Shown: positions 17,426-26,504, counted from the stretch's first letter. The stretch is 64,000 nucleotides of DNA from Microvirga sp. VF16 (GCF_016864375.1 NZ_CP069356.1:434001-498000), one strand, 5' to 3'. Notes: generated by a model not told the origin, from the letters alone. Translations and numbers: made by a program.

Positions 17426-17869
17426 TTTTTTTTTACGGGCGATCGCGCGCTCGATGCTGCGGGGATGGACACTGATACCGAGCGTCGAATGCAGCAGTTG
17501 CGCCAGGGATCGTGCCTGCAACGGGGCCCCCGCGTGCTGGTTCTGCTCGATGAGCTGCATAACCTCGGCGGTGAGCTTGTGGGCTGACTTTGGTCCCCGG
17601 GGGCGTGGCAGCAGGCCGGTGATGCCCTCGCGTTCGAACGCGGCCTCGGCCTGATAGTAGGTTGGCCGCGACAGACCGAAAAGCGCGGCGGCATCGGCCT
17701 TGGTGACGCCGTCCTCCTGGACGTAACGCAGCATCTCGTACTTCACCTGCACGAGATCGAGAGGATCGAAGAAGCTGGACTCACGAAACCAGGGTGCGCG
17801 GACAGCTTCGGGACGAGGGTTGAGTGCTCCGAGATGGCGCAGTCGATCGCGTTTGGTCTCGTTGGGCAT
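17420..17869 (-). CDS. Helix-turn-helix accessory protein of the recombinase element
   Basis: A 149-residue protein starting MPNETKRDRLRHLGALNPRP. It has a winged helix-turn-helix of the IS630/HTH_29 type (VTKADAAALFGLSRPTYYQA, then EAAFEREGITGLLPRPRGPK) and a second C-terminal HTH-like segment ending SVHPRSIERAIARKKKR, where the KKK codons are nine consecutive A residues just before the stop. Similar small HTH proteins sit directly upstream of serine recombinases in other Proteobacteria (general knowledge). Likely role is control of, or targeting with, the recombinase. The start at 17869 is chosen over an upstream Cys/Arg-rich extension that looks non-coding. Confidence 0.75.
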   Translation of the reverse strand: MPNETKRDRLRHLGALNPRPEAVRAPWFRESSFFDPLDLVQVKYEMLRYVQEDGVTKADAAALFGLSRPTYYQAEAAFEREGITGLLPRPRGPKSAHKLTAEVMQLIEQNQHAGAPLQARSLAQLLHSTLGISVHPRSIERAIARKKKR

Positions 17870-18059
17870 GGTATAGCCTCTTCCCTCTATGTAAGCCAAA
17901 TTACGCCTTAGCAGAGAACGTGTCAATCTAATGAAGGCTGCTACCATACGGAACGAATGCCGGAAATTAACGCAAACCAGAGGCCAGGGCCGACGGCAAC
18001 GTCTGCATGCAGCGGCATAATTAGCTTGACATATGCGGCATAAATTGCCTGACACGCGG

Positions 18060-18272
18060 TCAGCCGCCATGGCTGCGCTCGATTTGCGCGATCAACGCCG
18101 CCAAGGTTGCCAGATCATCGGGACGCACAAACGACCTGCCGGCCGCGACCTGAATGAAAACATCGGGTCCGGCGACGTCCGTCCATGACGCAAGCAGCGA
18201 ACGAAGCCGTCCCTCCGCGTCGTAGAACATGACGCGGTCCTCACCCCAGTTCTGCTTGCGGGTCGACAGCAC
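18060..18272 (-). CDS. Small fourth protein of the recombinase element (DUF5372-like)
   Basis: A 70-residue frame from a GTG at 18272: STRKQNWGEDRVMFYDAEGR, then LRSLLASWTDVAGPDVFIQV, then AAGRSFVRPDDLATLAALIA. The frame continues in the 5' direction as VTHPFHPWRGQRF, which looks conserved, but no ATG, GTG or TTG is present there, so either a non-standard start is used or the 5' end was lost at the element border 100 bases away. I associate this with the small DUF5372-type proteins that accompany such recombinases; that is recall, not a search. Function unknown. Confidence 0.55.
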   Translation of the reverse strand: MLSTRKQNWGEDRVMFYDAEGRLRSLLASWTDVAGPDVFIQVAAGRSFVRPDDLATLAALIAQIERSHGG

Positions 18273-18370
18273 GAAGCGCTGGCCGCGCCACGGATGGAAC
18301 GGGTGCGTGACCTCGAACTCTATACGCGCTTGAGTGTCAGCACGAACTGCAGTCCTGGACTTGAAAGAAG

Positions 18371-19138
18371 AGCAAGGTGGAGGTGGGCGTGCGCTTTGCC
18401 CAGTTCTACATTCTCGGGCGCCTGCGCAACCGCACCTTCTTCTCGCTCGCCGAGGCCAATGCCGCCATCGCGGGAGCAGTGGAGCGCATGAACACCGCGC
18501 CCCTGGGCCGCCTCGGCATCAGCCGGCGCGAACTCTTCGAGACGGTGGAGAGACCAACCCTCGCGGCCCTGCCGGCGGAAGACTATGAGTTCGCGCAATG
18601 GCAGTTCGCCCCCGTCGGGCTCGACTATCACATCGAGGTGGACGGCTTCTTCTATTCCGTGCCGTTCGGCCTCATCGGCGAGCAGGTCGACGTGCGCCTG
18701 ACGCAGCGGACCCTCGAGGCCTTCCACAAGGGCGAGCGGGTGGCCGCCCACAGCCGCCGCTATGGCGGACAGGCGCATGGCACCAAGCCCGAGCACATGC
18801 CGGCCTCGCATCGGCATTATGCCTCCTGGTCACCCGAGCGCCTCCGCTCCTGGGCCGCTTCGATCGGCCCCAACACCGAGATGCTGATCGGCGCCATCCT
18901 GGCTTCCCGCCGCCATCCCGAGCAGGGATATCGCACCTGCACCGGCGTGCTGCGCCACATGCGTGGTCTTTCCAAGGAGCGGGTCGAGGCTGCATCGGCC
19001 AAAGCCCTGGCGCTCAGGGCCTTCTCCTACAAGGGCATCGTCTCTCTGCTCGATGCCCGCGCGAGCCCCGAGCCTGCTTCCCCCGAGCGTCCTGCCATCA
19101 CCCACCGCAACATTCGCGGACCGGGCTACTTCCACTGA
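18371..19138 (+). pseudogene. istA: IS21 transposase IstA, 3' part
   Basis: The remaining ~255 residues of IstA, open from the insert border: KVEVGVRFAQFYILGRLRNR, then FSLAEANAAIAGAVERMNTA (first Glu is the likely third catalytic residue), and the C-terminal beta-barrel region YHIEVDGFFYSVPFGLIGEQ with DVRLTQRTLEAFHKGERVAA. It ends ITHRNIRGPGYFH. No start codon belongs to it, so it is the downstream half of the gene at 14277. istB follows after 14 bases with its own Shine-Dalgarno. Confidence 0.9.
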
Positions 19139-19152
19139 AGGAGACGACAAGC

Positions 19153-20247
19153 ATGTTGACCCATCCCACTCTCGAATTGCTGCACGAACTCGGCCTGCAT
19201 GGCATGGCCAAGGGCTTCAAGGCGCTCAGCGACAATCCTGAGGCACCGGCGCTGGGCCATGCCGAATGGCTCGGCCTGATCCTGGATCATGAGGTGACAC
19301 TGCGGCAGCAGAAGCGCTTCGAGACCCGCGCCCGCGCCGCCCGGCTGCGCCATCCCGCCAGCGTGGAGGATGTCGACTTCTGCGCCCCGCGCTCTCTCGA
19401 CCGGGCGTTGTTCCTCAAGCTGTCGTCGTGCGACTGGATCCGCGAGAGGCGCAACCTGCTGATCACTGGCCCGTGCGGCGTGGGCAAGAGCTGGCTCGCC
19501 TGCGCGCTTGGGCACCGGGCGTGCCGGGAGGATCTGTCAGTGCTCTACCATCGTGTGCCGCGGCTATTTGCGGCTCTCGCCCTGGCGCGCACGGAAGGCC
19601 GCCATGCCCGTCTGCTGCGGACGCTGGCGCGGGCGAAGTTGCTGGTGCTGGACGATTGGGGTCCCGAGCCGCTCAGCCCTGAACAGCAGCGGGATCTGAT
19701 GGAGATCGTCGAGGACCGGTACGATTCCGGCTCGCTACTGATCACCAGCCAGGTGCCGGTGGAGAAGTGGTACGAGATGATCGGCATTCCGACGCTGGCG
19801 GATGCCATTCTCGACCGGGTTGTCCACAACACCTATCGCCTGAGTTTGGCGGGCGAGAGCCAAGACCCGCGCTCGATGGGGCGGCTTGACCTTCGCGCAA
19901 GCGTCACTCACGTTGCAACACAAGGACCCGGGGACTATCCTCAGGTGGCCGACTTCAGGTCGGAATGCATGGCCGACATCGCATCGGAACAACTGGCCGA
20001 CTTCGTCGGAATCCGCAAGCACGAAGTCGATTGTCTGTCCCATCGCATCTGCGACGCGGTACAGATACACCCATTCTCCCTTCACTCAAAGTCTCATCCA
20101 TCCGCCAGGAGCCATTCGTGGGTCGAAGATGCGGACGGATGCGCTTGTCGATTTTGGGTGCATATGCCTGAGGCCACCGGGATAAGGTCATGTGGTCCAC
20201 TTGGACGCTGCGATCAGCCAGCATGCGCTCAAGATCACGATACCTGA
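19153..20247 (+). CDS. istB: IS21 helper ATPase IstB, with abnormal read-through tail
   Basis: The AAA+ partner of IstA, needed for target choice and strand transfer. From the ATG at 19153 (AAGGAG upstream): LELLHELGLHGMAKGFKALS, Walker A LLITGPCGVGKSWLACALG, Walker B KLLVLDDWGPEPLSPEQQ, sensor LLITSQVPVEKWYEMIG, and NTYRLSLAGES at about 236, where IstB proteins normally end within 10-20 residues. Here the frame keeps going across the terminal repeats and out of the element to 20247. The tail is not IstB-like. A small indel near 19861 is likely; in another frame a stop occurs at about 19888. The ATPase core is complete. Confidence 0.85.
   Translation: MLTHPTLELLHELGLHGMAKGFKALSDNPEAPALGHAEWLGLILDHEVTLRQQKRFETRARAARLRHPASVEDVDFCAPRSLDRALFLKLSSCDWIRERRNLLITGPCGVGKSWLACALGHRACREDLSVLYHRVPRLFAALALARTEGRHARLLRTLARAKLLVLDDWGPEPLSPEQQRDLMEIVEDRYDSGSLLITSQVPVEKWYEMIGIPTLADAILDRVVHNTYRLSLAGESQDPRSMGRLDLRASVTHVATQGPGDYPQVADFRSECMADIASEQLADFVGIRKHEVDCLSHRICDAVQIHPFSLHSKSHPSARSHSWVEDADGCACRFWVHMPEATGIRSCGPLGRCDQPACAQDHDT
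19949..20017. repeat. Right terminal repeats of the IS21 element
   Basis: Three spaced copies of TGGCCGA-N6-8-TCGGAA, the reverse complement of the left-end motif. The last copy ends TCGGAATCCGCA at 20017, complementary to the outermost left-end sequence TGCAGATTCCGA with one mismatch. Confidence 0.8.
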
Positions 20248-20341
20248 TCGGAAATTGCAGGTACCAATGGGCCGCCCACAGGATAATCTCCGACGTGAAA
20301 TGCCGACCCTTGAACGGATTCTTCTTGTTGTACTTCACCAC
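20018..20341 (-). pseudogene. IS6-type transposase remnant (second type)
   Basis: The N-terminal third of an IS6-family transposase: NPFKGRHFTSEIILWAAHWY, then LQFPIRYRDLERMLADRSVQ, and the start of the DDE domain in RPTNGSWRMDET. After DETL the frame shifts and continues VKGEWVYLYRVADAMGQTID until the IS21 border at 20017 removes the rest. Rightward, GGTTCTGTTGCAGCTTTGAA (complement, ending at 20407) is a classical IS6/IS26-type end, so 20018-20407 is the left-over terminal part of an older element. It is not closely related to the intact IS6 element at 5446. Confidence 0.8.
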
Positions 20342-20407
20342 GAGCCTCTCACAATGCCCTCACGTCATAGCCCGGGCAGGGGGAAGCTTCAAAGCTGCAA
20401 CAGAACC

Positions 20408-21758
20408 TATGGGAGCGGCATTTATTGTGAGCTATCAATCCCGCTTCCGATTGCGGACTTCACCTCGACAGGCTTTCCCTTTGTGCTCCGGGCTGCGCCT
20501 ACGTCAGGATTCTCTACCGTGCTCGACAACCGAGGGGCTTAGGCATTAGACCCAGCACTCTTGAAGTGTGGCACTAGTCAGCTCGCTCGACCAATAACAC
20601 TTTGGTTTGAATCGATCACCGTCTCGTCTGATCGACAACCTCTCTAAGTTCCCGCTTCTATCCACATCGGTTCGGGGAAGAATCGCTCTTGGACGCGAAC
20701 GACTGTTCCCCGAACGATCGCCAGAAGTCCTTCCCTCTTCTAGGCGAAGCAGGCAGTTCGATCGCTGTAGGAACCGCTCGAGCTGCCTGCACTTGTTTCT
20801 CTTTGGGCCCATGATGCAAGCCCATTCTTGTCGAACTTGGATGACTCGAACCTGTGTCAATTATGGTTCCACTGTGGGTGGGTCGGCGTGAATTGGAAGC
20901 GGAATGACATCTTTGAACTGGCATATTACGTGGTACTAATCGCGACTGCCGTTGGAACTTTGGCGTGGATAATCCTCGCTCTAAATGAGCGCCCATGATC
21001 CAAGAGTTCGAAGGATGCTCTGAAGTCGCATTACAAGACCCTCGAGGGAGGCGGAAATTGTTACGAGCGAAAACTTTGAGTGCTGTTTGATTGGCCATGG
21101 GAAGGGGATTACGTCGCCCGAAGGCGAAATGATCGGCTTCTCCTGAACGAAGGATCGTGCTGGCGGCAGAGCGATGGTGATGTTGTCCATCACCACGTTC
21201 CCAAGGTTCAGCATCTGCAGCGCCAACTCCTTGCGGGCCTCATGAAACACATTGGGGTGTCGCCAGTTGGGCGGTGGCAGAGGGCGCGCTTCATCAGCGA
21301 GGCTGCGCAGCTTGTTGGCGCATTTATCGATGATGCCCATGGAGTTAAATTGCGAGGGAAGCTGAAAAAGAAAGCGCCCGGTAGCGGTGAAGCCCAGAGC
21401 TCAATTCAGTTGAGACAAGTTTTCTGACGTTTGAGACGTCCTATGTCAAGTCCTAAGGCTGCCCAGAAGAACCGGCCTGGGTCAGCAGCATGAGGATATG
21501 CTGAACGGCTGTCGCAAACTCGCATTTTATTTGCCTAAAATAGCTAATCCGCTAGGGCCGGGTGTTGTAAAATGCTAACGCGACCGCGTTACGCAAAAAT
21601 GGTGCTGAAATGGACTATACTTCGTGTTTGCGACAGAACTCAGATCTACGGTGCATTGGAAGAATAGGTGTCTCCGGATCGGAATGGGCGCGCCTTGGCA
21701 AATGAGAGTGTCCCGCCATCTTGTTTCGTCCGGTTGAGAGCCTAGTACCGTCAGCCCG
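20408..21758. other. 1.35-kb region with only weak small frames
   Basis: No recognisable gene. A 36-residue plus-strand frame from a GTG at 20888 to 20998 (KRNDIFELAYYVVLIATAVG, then TLAWIILALNERP) would be a single-span membrane peptide. A minus-strand frame at 20981-21340 is listed separately. Many stops occur in all frames and base composition is lower in GC than in the flanking genes. Confidence 0.3.
20981..21340 (-). CDS. Hypothetical protein (119 aa), weak
   Basis: A 119-residue frame that reads like protein (MGIIDKCANKLRSLADEARP; RHPNVFHEARKELALQMLNL; FVQEKPIISPSGDVIPFPWP) but has no clear Shine-Dalgarno and no family I know. It overlaps the 3' end of the possible 36-residue membrane peptide on the other strand. 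It sits 420 bases downstream (in its own direction) of nothing identified. Treat as a candidate only. Confidence 0.3.
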   Translation of the reverse strand: MGIIDKCANKLRSLADEARPLPPPNWRHPNVFHEARKELALQMLNLGNVVMDNITIALPPARSFVQEKPIISPSGDVIPFPWPIKQHSKFSLVTISASLEGLVMRLQSILRTLGSWALI

Positions 21759-24725
21759 TTACCAAACTGCCCCGCACTTCCTCATGCTCCCCTGCTCAGC
21801 GGAAGCGGTCTTGTCCTGGTCTGCCGGCAGGGTGAACTGAAACACGGCCCCCCACGGCTCGCTCGCAGATGCCCACAGTTGGCCGCCATGCGCCTCGATG
21901 ATCGAGCGGCAGATCGCCAGACCCATGCCCAGGCCGTCCAGCTTCGTCGTGTAAAACGCCTCGAACACCCGCTCCATATTCTGCGGGTCTAGCCCGACGC
22001 CGGTGTCGTGCACGGCGACCAGCACGGCCCCGGTTTCATCCAGCCGGGACCGGATCAGCAGCTCGCGCGGCCGCTCCGCCCCCTCCTTCATCGCCTCGAG
22101 GCCGTTCAGTACCAGATTCAGGATCACCTGCTGCAACTGCACCCTGTCGCCTGCCACGGGCGGGAGGTCAGGCGCCAGCTCGGTCCGCAGCAGGATCCGA
22201 TGGCGGCGCACCTCGCCCTGGACGAGGGCCACCGTATCCCGGATCAGCTCGTTCAGATCCACCCGCGTCGTGATGGTGGCCGTCTTCCGGAAGAGGGCGC
22301 GCGCGCGCCCGATCACCGCGCCGGCCCGGTGCCCGTCCTGAACGATTCGCTCCAGCGTCGCGCGCACCTCGGCGAGATTGGGCGGCTGGCTGGCGAGCCA
22401 ACGCAGGGCCGCGTTGGCATTGGTGACAATGGCGGCCAGCGGCTGGTTGACCTCGTGCGCGATCGAGGAGGTAAGCTCGCCAATCGTCGTCACGCGCGTG
22501 ACATGCGCCAACTCCGCCTGCGCCTTCTGCAGCGCCTCCTCGGCGCGCTTGCGCTCAGTAATGTCCTCACACGCGACCAGGATGACCGGGCAGTTCTTCA
22601 ACAGCACGGACCGGGCGGTTTCACGCACCCAAAGCACCGTGCCGTCCTTGCGCACCTTGCGGGCCTCCCAGCTCATCGCCCGGTTGGGTTGAGCGAAGCA
22701 GCGGGCGACCAGCCTCTGGACGGCTTCGCGGTCAGGCTCATGGAACACGTTCAGTACCGGGCTCCCGACCAATTCGTCGGGGGTGTAACCGAGCTGCTCC
22801 GCCCCAAAGGCGTTCACCGAGAGGGTGGTCCCAGCCGCGTCCACCATGAAGTACATGGTTGGGTTGCTTTCGAAGACCGCCTTCCACTTCTCCTCGCTCT
22901 CGCGGAGCGCTTCCTCCGCCTGCTTGCGCTCGGTGATATGCCGCCCGACGCCGCGGTAGCCGATAAAGCGCCCCGTCTGGTCAAATACCGGCAGCCCCGA
23001 GACGGACACGTAGCGCTTGCCGCCGTCGGGCGTAGGCCGCGCGAGCTCGAAATCACGAAACGGCAGATGCGCGTCGAGCGTCTCCCGGTGTTTCCGCCAG
23101 CCTTCTTCATCAGGCTCCACGTAGGGTACTTCCCAGCGCGTCTTCCCGATCTCGGAGCCCGGTGCCGGCGCGTCGGCAAGGTCTTCGGCGAACTCCTGGC
23201 GGATGAAGCGATGCTGCGCGTCTGTCTCCCAGTACACATCGAAGGAGAATTGCACGAGGGTGCGAAAGCGCTCCTCGCTCGCCCGCAGCGCCTCTTCCGC
23301 CTGCTTGCGCTCGGTAACGTCCATCGCCGCCCCGATGATCTCAAGCAGGTCGCCGGGCTCGCTGAAAACGGGATGGCCGATACCGTGCAGGTGCTTGATC
23401 TCGCCGTCCGGGAGGACGATTCGGAAATCGGTTTCGGAATCGCCCCTGATACGAATTGCGGTTTCCGTGTTTGCCAGCCACTTTCCCCGATCCTCCGGAT
23501 GAATCCGCTGGAGAAGCGCTTCGAAGGACGGGATACCTGCTTTCGGATCGAAGCCAAACAAGCGGTAGCGTTCCTGCGACCAGTAGATGATCGCCTTCGT
23601 GGCGGGGTTCCATGCCCAACTGCCACTTTTGCTCAGCGATTCCGCCTCCGCTAGGTAGGCCTCGCTGCGCTGCAGTTCCTCTTCCGCCCGCTTGCGCTCA
23701 GTCAGATCGAGCACGAAAGCGACACCTTGGTTGGCGCCTTCTTCGAAGGTTGCCGCGCCGATTAGCACAGGCACGCGGCTGCCGTCCTTGCGGAAGTAAA
23801 CCTTCTCATACGGTTGCAGGCTGCCAGTTCTCTTCACCTCTTGCGTCAGCCGGACGTCACGCTCGCGCCATTCTAGGGGCGTCAGGTCCGTCCAGCGGAT
23901 GCGACCCGCGACGAGGTCTTCACGGTCGTAGCCGATGATGCGGAGAAAGGCGTCATTGGCCTCAAGGATTCGGCCTTCGAGATCCCATATCACGATCCCG
24001 ATGATGTTAGCGTCGACTAGGCGCCGGATCTTCTTTTCGCGTCTTTCAAGATCGCTGTGGAGTCGGACGTTCTCCTCGGTCGCTTTCCGCCGCCGTCTCG
24101 CTTCGAGCCGTGCGAGCGCCAGCGCCGTCCCTGCTAAGACAGTGACACTGACGGCGGCCGCAGCGATGAGCCAGGTCTTGTGTTGTTCGAGTGTGGTGGC
24201 GCGCGTCTTCCAATCCGCGAGCAGGAAGCGCTCGTGATCCGCCATCTGATCGACTTGTGATCGGATCTCGTCCATATTGCGGATCATCGCAAGCGCCACC
24301 AGCCCGGATACATGGGGCGTCTTGACGATATCGTCGATCTCGTGCAGCGTTGCTAAAACAGTCGGCGCCAAATGTTCGGCGCGAAGATTCTGCAATGGAT
24401 CGTTCGCTACCAGAGCCTGGAGTGCCTGAGCCTCCCGTCGGACGCTGTCATCAGAGACCTCGTAAGCCTTGAGATATGCCGGGTCAAGGGTCAGCAGATA
24501 CCCGCGCCTTTCGGCCTCCGGGTTGGCGATGATCGTCCGCAGCCGATCGAGCGTATCGAGCACTTGGCGGCTATGCTCGAGCGAGAGATCTGCCGCTTGC
24601 CGCTCGTGCCAATATTGGAGGCGGAGAAACCCAGTTGCGCCAAACAGCGTTAGAAACACCGCGACCGCCAGGATCAGCGGACGAGCAAACCACCGCAAAG
24701 TTAGGCCCGGAGCAGGGACTGACAT
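21759..24725 (-). CDS. Multi-PAS sensor histidine kinase with CHASE3-like domain
   Basis: A 988-residue membrane sensor. One transmembrane helix (about 15-36) is followed by a periplasmic CHASE3-like helical domain (about 40-180), a second helix (TWLIAAAAVSVTVLAGTALA), then four PAS/PAC units, each closed by a DxTERK(R/Q)AEE motif at about 345, 478, 606 and 735. The kinase core has the H box LTSSIAHEVNQPLAAIVTNA, N box QVILNLVLNGLEAM, G1 VHDTGVGLDPQNM and G2 DGLGMGLAICRSIIEAHGG. The sequence around HEVNQPLAAI groups it with FixL/DctB-like kinases that commonly signal to FixJ-like regulators; the nearest such regulator in this window is at 30673. No partner gene is adjacent. Confidence 0.92.
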   Translation of the reverse strand: MSVPAPGLTLRWFARPLILAVAVFLTLFGATGFLRLQYWHERQAADLSLEHSRQVLDTLDRLRTIIANPEAERRGYLLTLDPAYLKAYEVSDDSVRREAQALQALVANDPLQNLRAEHLAPTVLATLHEIDDIVKTPHVSGLVALAMIRNMDEIRSQVDQMADHERFLLADWKTRATTLEQHKTWLIAAAAVSVTVLAGTALALARLEARRRRKATEENVRLHSDLERREKKIRRLVDANIIGIVIWDLEGRILEANDAFLRIIGYDREDLVAGRIRWTDLTPLEWRERDVRLTQEVKRTGSLQPYEKVYFRKDGSRVPVLIGAATFEEGANQGVAFVLDLTERKRAEEELQRSEAYLAEAESLSKSGSWAWNPATKAIIYWSQERYRLFGFDPKAGIPSFEALLQRIHPEDRGKWLANTETAIRIRGDSETDFRIVLPDGEIKHLHGIGHPVFSEPGDLLEIIGAAMDVTERKQAEEALRASEERFRTLVQFSFDVYWETDAQHRFIRQEFAEDLADAPAPGSEIGKTRWEVPYVEPDEEGWRKHRETLDAHLPFRDFELARPTPDGGKRYVSVSGLPVFDQTGRFIGYRGVGRHITERKQAEEALRESEEKWKAVFESNPTMYFMVDAAGTTLSVNAFGAEQLGYTPDELVGSPVLNVFHEPDREAVQRLVARCFAQPNRAMSWEARKVRKDGTVLWVRETARSVLLKNCPVILVACEDITERKRAEEALQKAQAELAHVTRVTTIGELTSSIAHEVNQPLAAIVTNANAALRWLASQPPNLAEVRATLERIVQDGHRAGAVIGRARALFRKTATITTRVDLNELIRDTVALVQGEVRRHRILLRTELAPDLPPVAGDRVQLQQVILNLVLNGLEAMKEGAERPRELLIRSRLDETGAVLVAVHDTGVGLDPQNMERVFEAFYTTKLDGLGMGLAICRSIIEAHGGQLWASASEPWGAVFQFTLPADQDKTASAEQGSMRKCGAVW

Positions 24726-25693
24726 TGGCCTTGGGTCCTTGGTACTCGCACGACCGGTGCGTCTTCTGTGCCGACGCCGGAGACTTGCTAGAATAATAAG
24801 ATACCTGGACGGGGGCGCATAGCATAAGTAAGGCGGGACCGGACATTCTTGACCGCGCAGGTTACACCGGCTCCTGAGTCGGTCGGTTGCCTAGCGAGGG
24901 CAGCAACATCGGTCTCGCTCGTGTATTGTGAGTACCTGCCCATCGGAGGAGCACTGATATATACCATTGGTCGCGAGTTCTCATTCAACATGATGCGGTG
25001 AGCTGAACCTGGTATGCTTAGCCGCGCGAACGCCGTCGTTCTCACCCACGCGCCCTGCGCGGTGTGCCGACCGTCTTCCGAATGTCGCCTGCGCTACGCT
25101 TAGAAACAGTGCTCTCTTCAATCCTGAGGCGGGCCAGAGGCTTCCCGCCCCCTCATAGTCCCAGACCGACGCAGTATCTCAGAACCGGCTTGTTAAAGGG
25201 GGGAGTCCTATCAGGACCTTTTGGATTATACCGTCGAGGTTCGTGCAACAGTGCAATATACACAAACCAAAGTATAGATATCTAATCCCTTCTTCTGACT
25301 ACAGTTTCCACAAAGCTAATTGAGGCATGTCATCGAGATATAATAATTCGAGGTCGCAGAAAGATATTCATCGAAGAAATTTCAATGTTAATCGCGACAT
25401 TTTCTAGACATGATCTGAGGATTCGGACGGGCAAAGATGGAAAACATGCCATATGCGCATATAACACTGTTAATCGAGCAATGATATTATTCAAGAACGA
25501 CGAATACTCCACTCCAAAGCACAGGCGTTTCCACCCGCGGGCAAATCTAAGATTTAGGCAAATCTAAGATTTAGAAAGAGGGCGCGGATGATCAGGCACC
25601 GTAGCTTGATCGCTCCGCAGCGTCCCGCCTCAGAAATGTGAGATTGATCAGATTAGGTGGGCTCGTTCCTAGCTGGATGTGAGGAACCGTAGA
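24726..25693. other. Near 1-kb gene-poor, AT-richer stretch
   Basis: No supported gene. From about 25200 to 25600 the sequence is visibly richer in A and T than the rest of the window, and short frames there (for example 25385-25567) show no recognisable protein or Shine-Dalgarno. It may be a promoter-rich or foreign segment of the kind MucR/Ros proteins bind; that is speculation. Confidence 0.35.
25541..25574. repeat. Two tandem copies of a 17-bp palindromic unit
   Basis: GCAAATCTAAGATTTAG occurs twice back to back at 25541-25557 and 25558-25574. Each copy contains the palindrome AAATCT-A-AGATTT. It lies 120 bases upstream of the DUF6894-type gene and could be an operator or a replication slip. 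Confidence 0.6.
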
Positions 25694-25930
25694 ATGCGTC
25701 GATATTTCTTCCACATCTTCGATAACGAAGAACTTAACGACGAGCACGGCACTGTCCTTGCCAATCGAGAGGAAGCCCGCGCCTATGCAATAATCGTTGC
25801 AGGCGAACTCCTCAGGGACGCTGGTAAAAAGTTCTGGAACGGCACGGAGTGGCGGTTGCACGTCACTGATGAGGCAGGCGAAAATATATGGACGCTTAGG
25901 TTCTTGGTTGAAGGTGGTGGCCTGAGCTGA
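25694..25930 (+). CDS. DUF6894-type small protein
   Basis: A 78-residue protein of the DUF6894 kind, common as multiple copies in Hyphomicrobiales. Cues: the start MRRYFFHIFDNEELNDEHGT, central REEARAYAIIVAGELLRDA and the end WRLHVTDEAGENIWTLRF. GAGGA precedes the ATG at 25694. A second family member lies at 40320. Function unknown; these often lie near stress and two-component genes, as both copies do here. Confidence 0.75.
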   Translation: MRRYFFHIFDNEELNDEHGTVLANREEARAYAIIVAGELLRDAGKKFWNGTEWRLHVTDEAGENIWTLRFLVEGGGLS

Positions 25931-26234
25931 CTTCGATAGAACCTGAGCTCGAATGTCAGAGCCGAGGGCTCGGCGCTGGGCCAAGATATGATTTTCTGAG
26001 TAAACGGTACCCTGGCATGAACGTTGAGGGAGGAGATGGCGGCAACCAAGGGAGCCGCCCTGGGGCTCCGTTCATCACGACATGCAGAATGCCACCTTCT
26101 GATGAGCGTGCCGGGATTGGTGCTTCCTCTGTGCTGGCCTTTGTCTGCGCCATCAAGCATCCGATCGCTTTCGCCAGTCCCGCAATGTCTGGGCGCATCT
26201 TGACCTCCCCCACGACCGTGCCAATCCGTTTCTG
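25931..26234. other. Intergenic, no gene seen
   Basis: About 300 bases between the DUF6894-type gene and the decayed transposase piece. Frames on both strands are short or lack any recognisable domain. Confidence 0.35.
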
Positions 26235-26455
26235 GATCTCCGGCCAGAGATACTGATTACCACCTCATCCGGTGCCGCTTGTCTCCAGCCGCTGGAAGAC
26301 GCTGCCGGATTTGATTGGCGAAGCTCTGGCCGAACTTCAGCGTGCATTGCCACACCGTCTCGTGGCTGACCAGGATGCCCGGACCGCAAGCATCTCCTCG
26401 GCCATCCGCAGGCTCAAGGGAACGCAGGTCTACAACTGGACGGCATAGCTACCTC
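26235..26455 (-). pseudogene. IS6-type transposase scrap
   Basis: A short leftward stretch recalls the N-terminal region of an IS6-type transposase: SLRMAEEMLAVR in one frame, then ILVSHETVWQCTLKFGQSFA and NQIRQRLPAAGDKRHRM in the next, ending at a TAA at 26257. The DDE domain is absent and no terminal repeats are seen. It differs from both the element at 5446 and the remnant at 20018, so a third IS6-type insertion once stood here. Confidence 0.55.
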
Positions 26456-26504
26456 AGCCGGGAGCGGCGATGGGAGCAGTGGGGTGATTGGAGGGGTTCA
26501 TCCC

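Larger units (their letters stand above)
15045..18370. mobile_element. Serine-recombinase mobile element inserted in istA
   Basis: A 3.3-kb insert carrying a large serine recombinase, an overlapping unknown frame, a helix-turn-helix protein and a small fourth protein, all leftward. Joining base 15044 directly to 18371 restores an istA frame (RDK-SKVEVGVRFAQ), which fixes the borders. The dinucleotide AG stands at both borders (15043-15044 and 18369-18370), as expected for serine recombinases, which exchange strands across a 2-bp core. No long terminal inverted repeats are visible, also as expected for this class. Confidence 0.8.
14100..20017. mobile_element. IS21-family element, interrupted by a serine-recombinase element
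   Basis: Both ends begin with TGCRGATTCCGA reading inward and carry multiple copies of an ATTCCGA-N-TCGGCCA motif, the terminal repeats bound by IS21 transposases. Between them lie istA (split) and istB, in the normal order. Removing the insert at 15045-18370 leaves about 2.6 kb, the usual IS21 size. Flanks 5' CCGCA and 3' AGCAC do not form a target duplication; the left flank is a truncated M28 gene and the right flank a truncated IS6-type transposase, so material has been lost or rearranged. Confidence 0.85.

Noticed and set aside
17438..17694. 5' extension of the unknown frame upstream of the A9 tract
   Set aside because: That part is antisense-like shadow of the HTH gene in another frame; only the portion after the tract looks like protein.
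18598..19152. In-frame upstream extension of istB
   Set aside because: It is the istA sequence in another frame; istB has its own ATG and Shine-Dalgarno at 19153.
22008..23654. Long plus-strand open frame opposite the multi-PAS kinase
   Set aside because: It mirrors the codon pattern of a firmly identified kinase on the other strand and shows no domain of its own.
25330..25567. Two ~60-codon frames in the AT-richer gap
   Set aside because: They overlap on opposite strands, lack Shine-Dalgarno sites and have no recognisable protein content.
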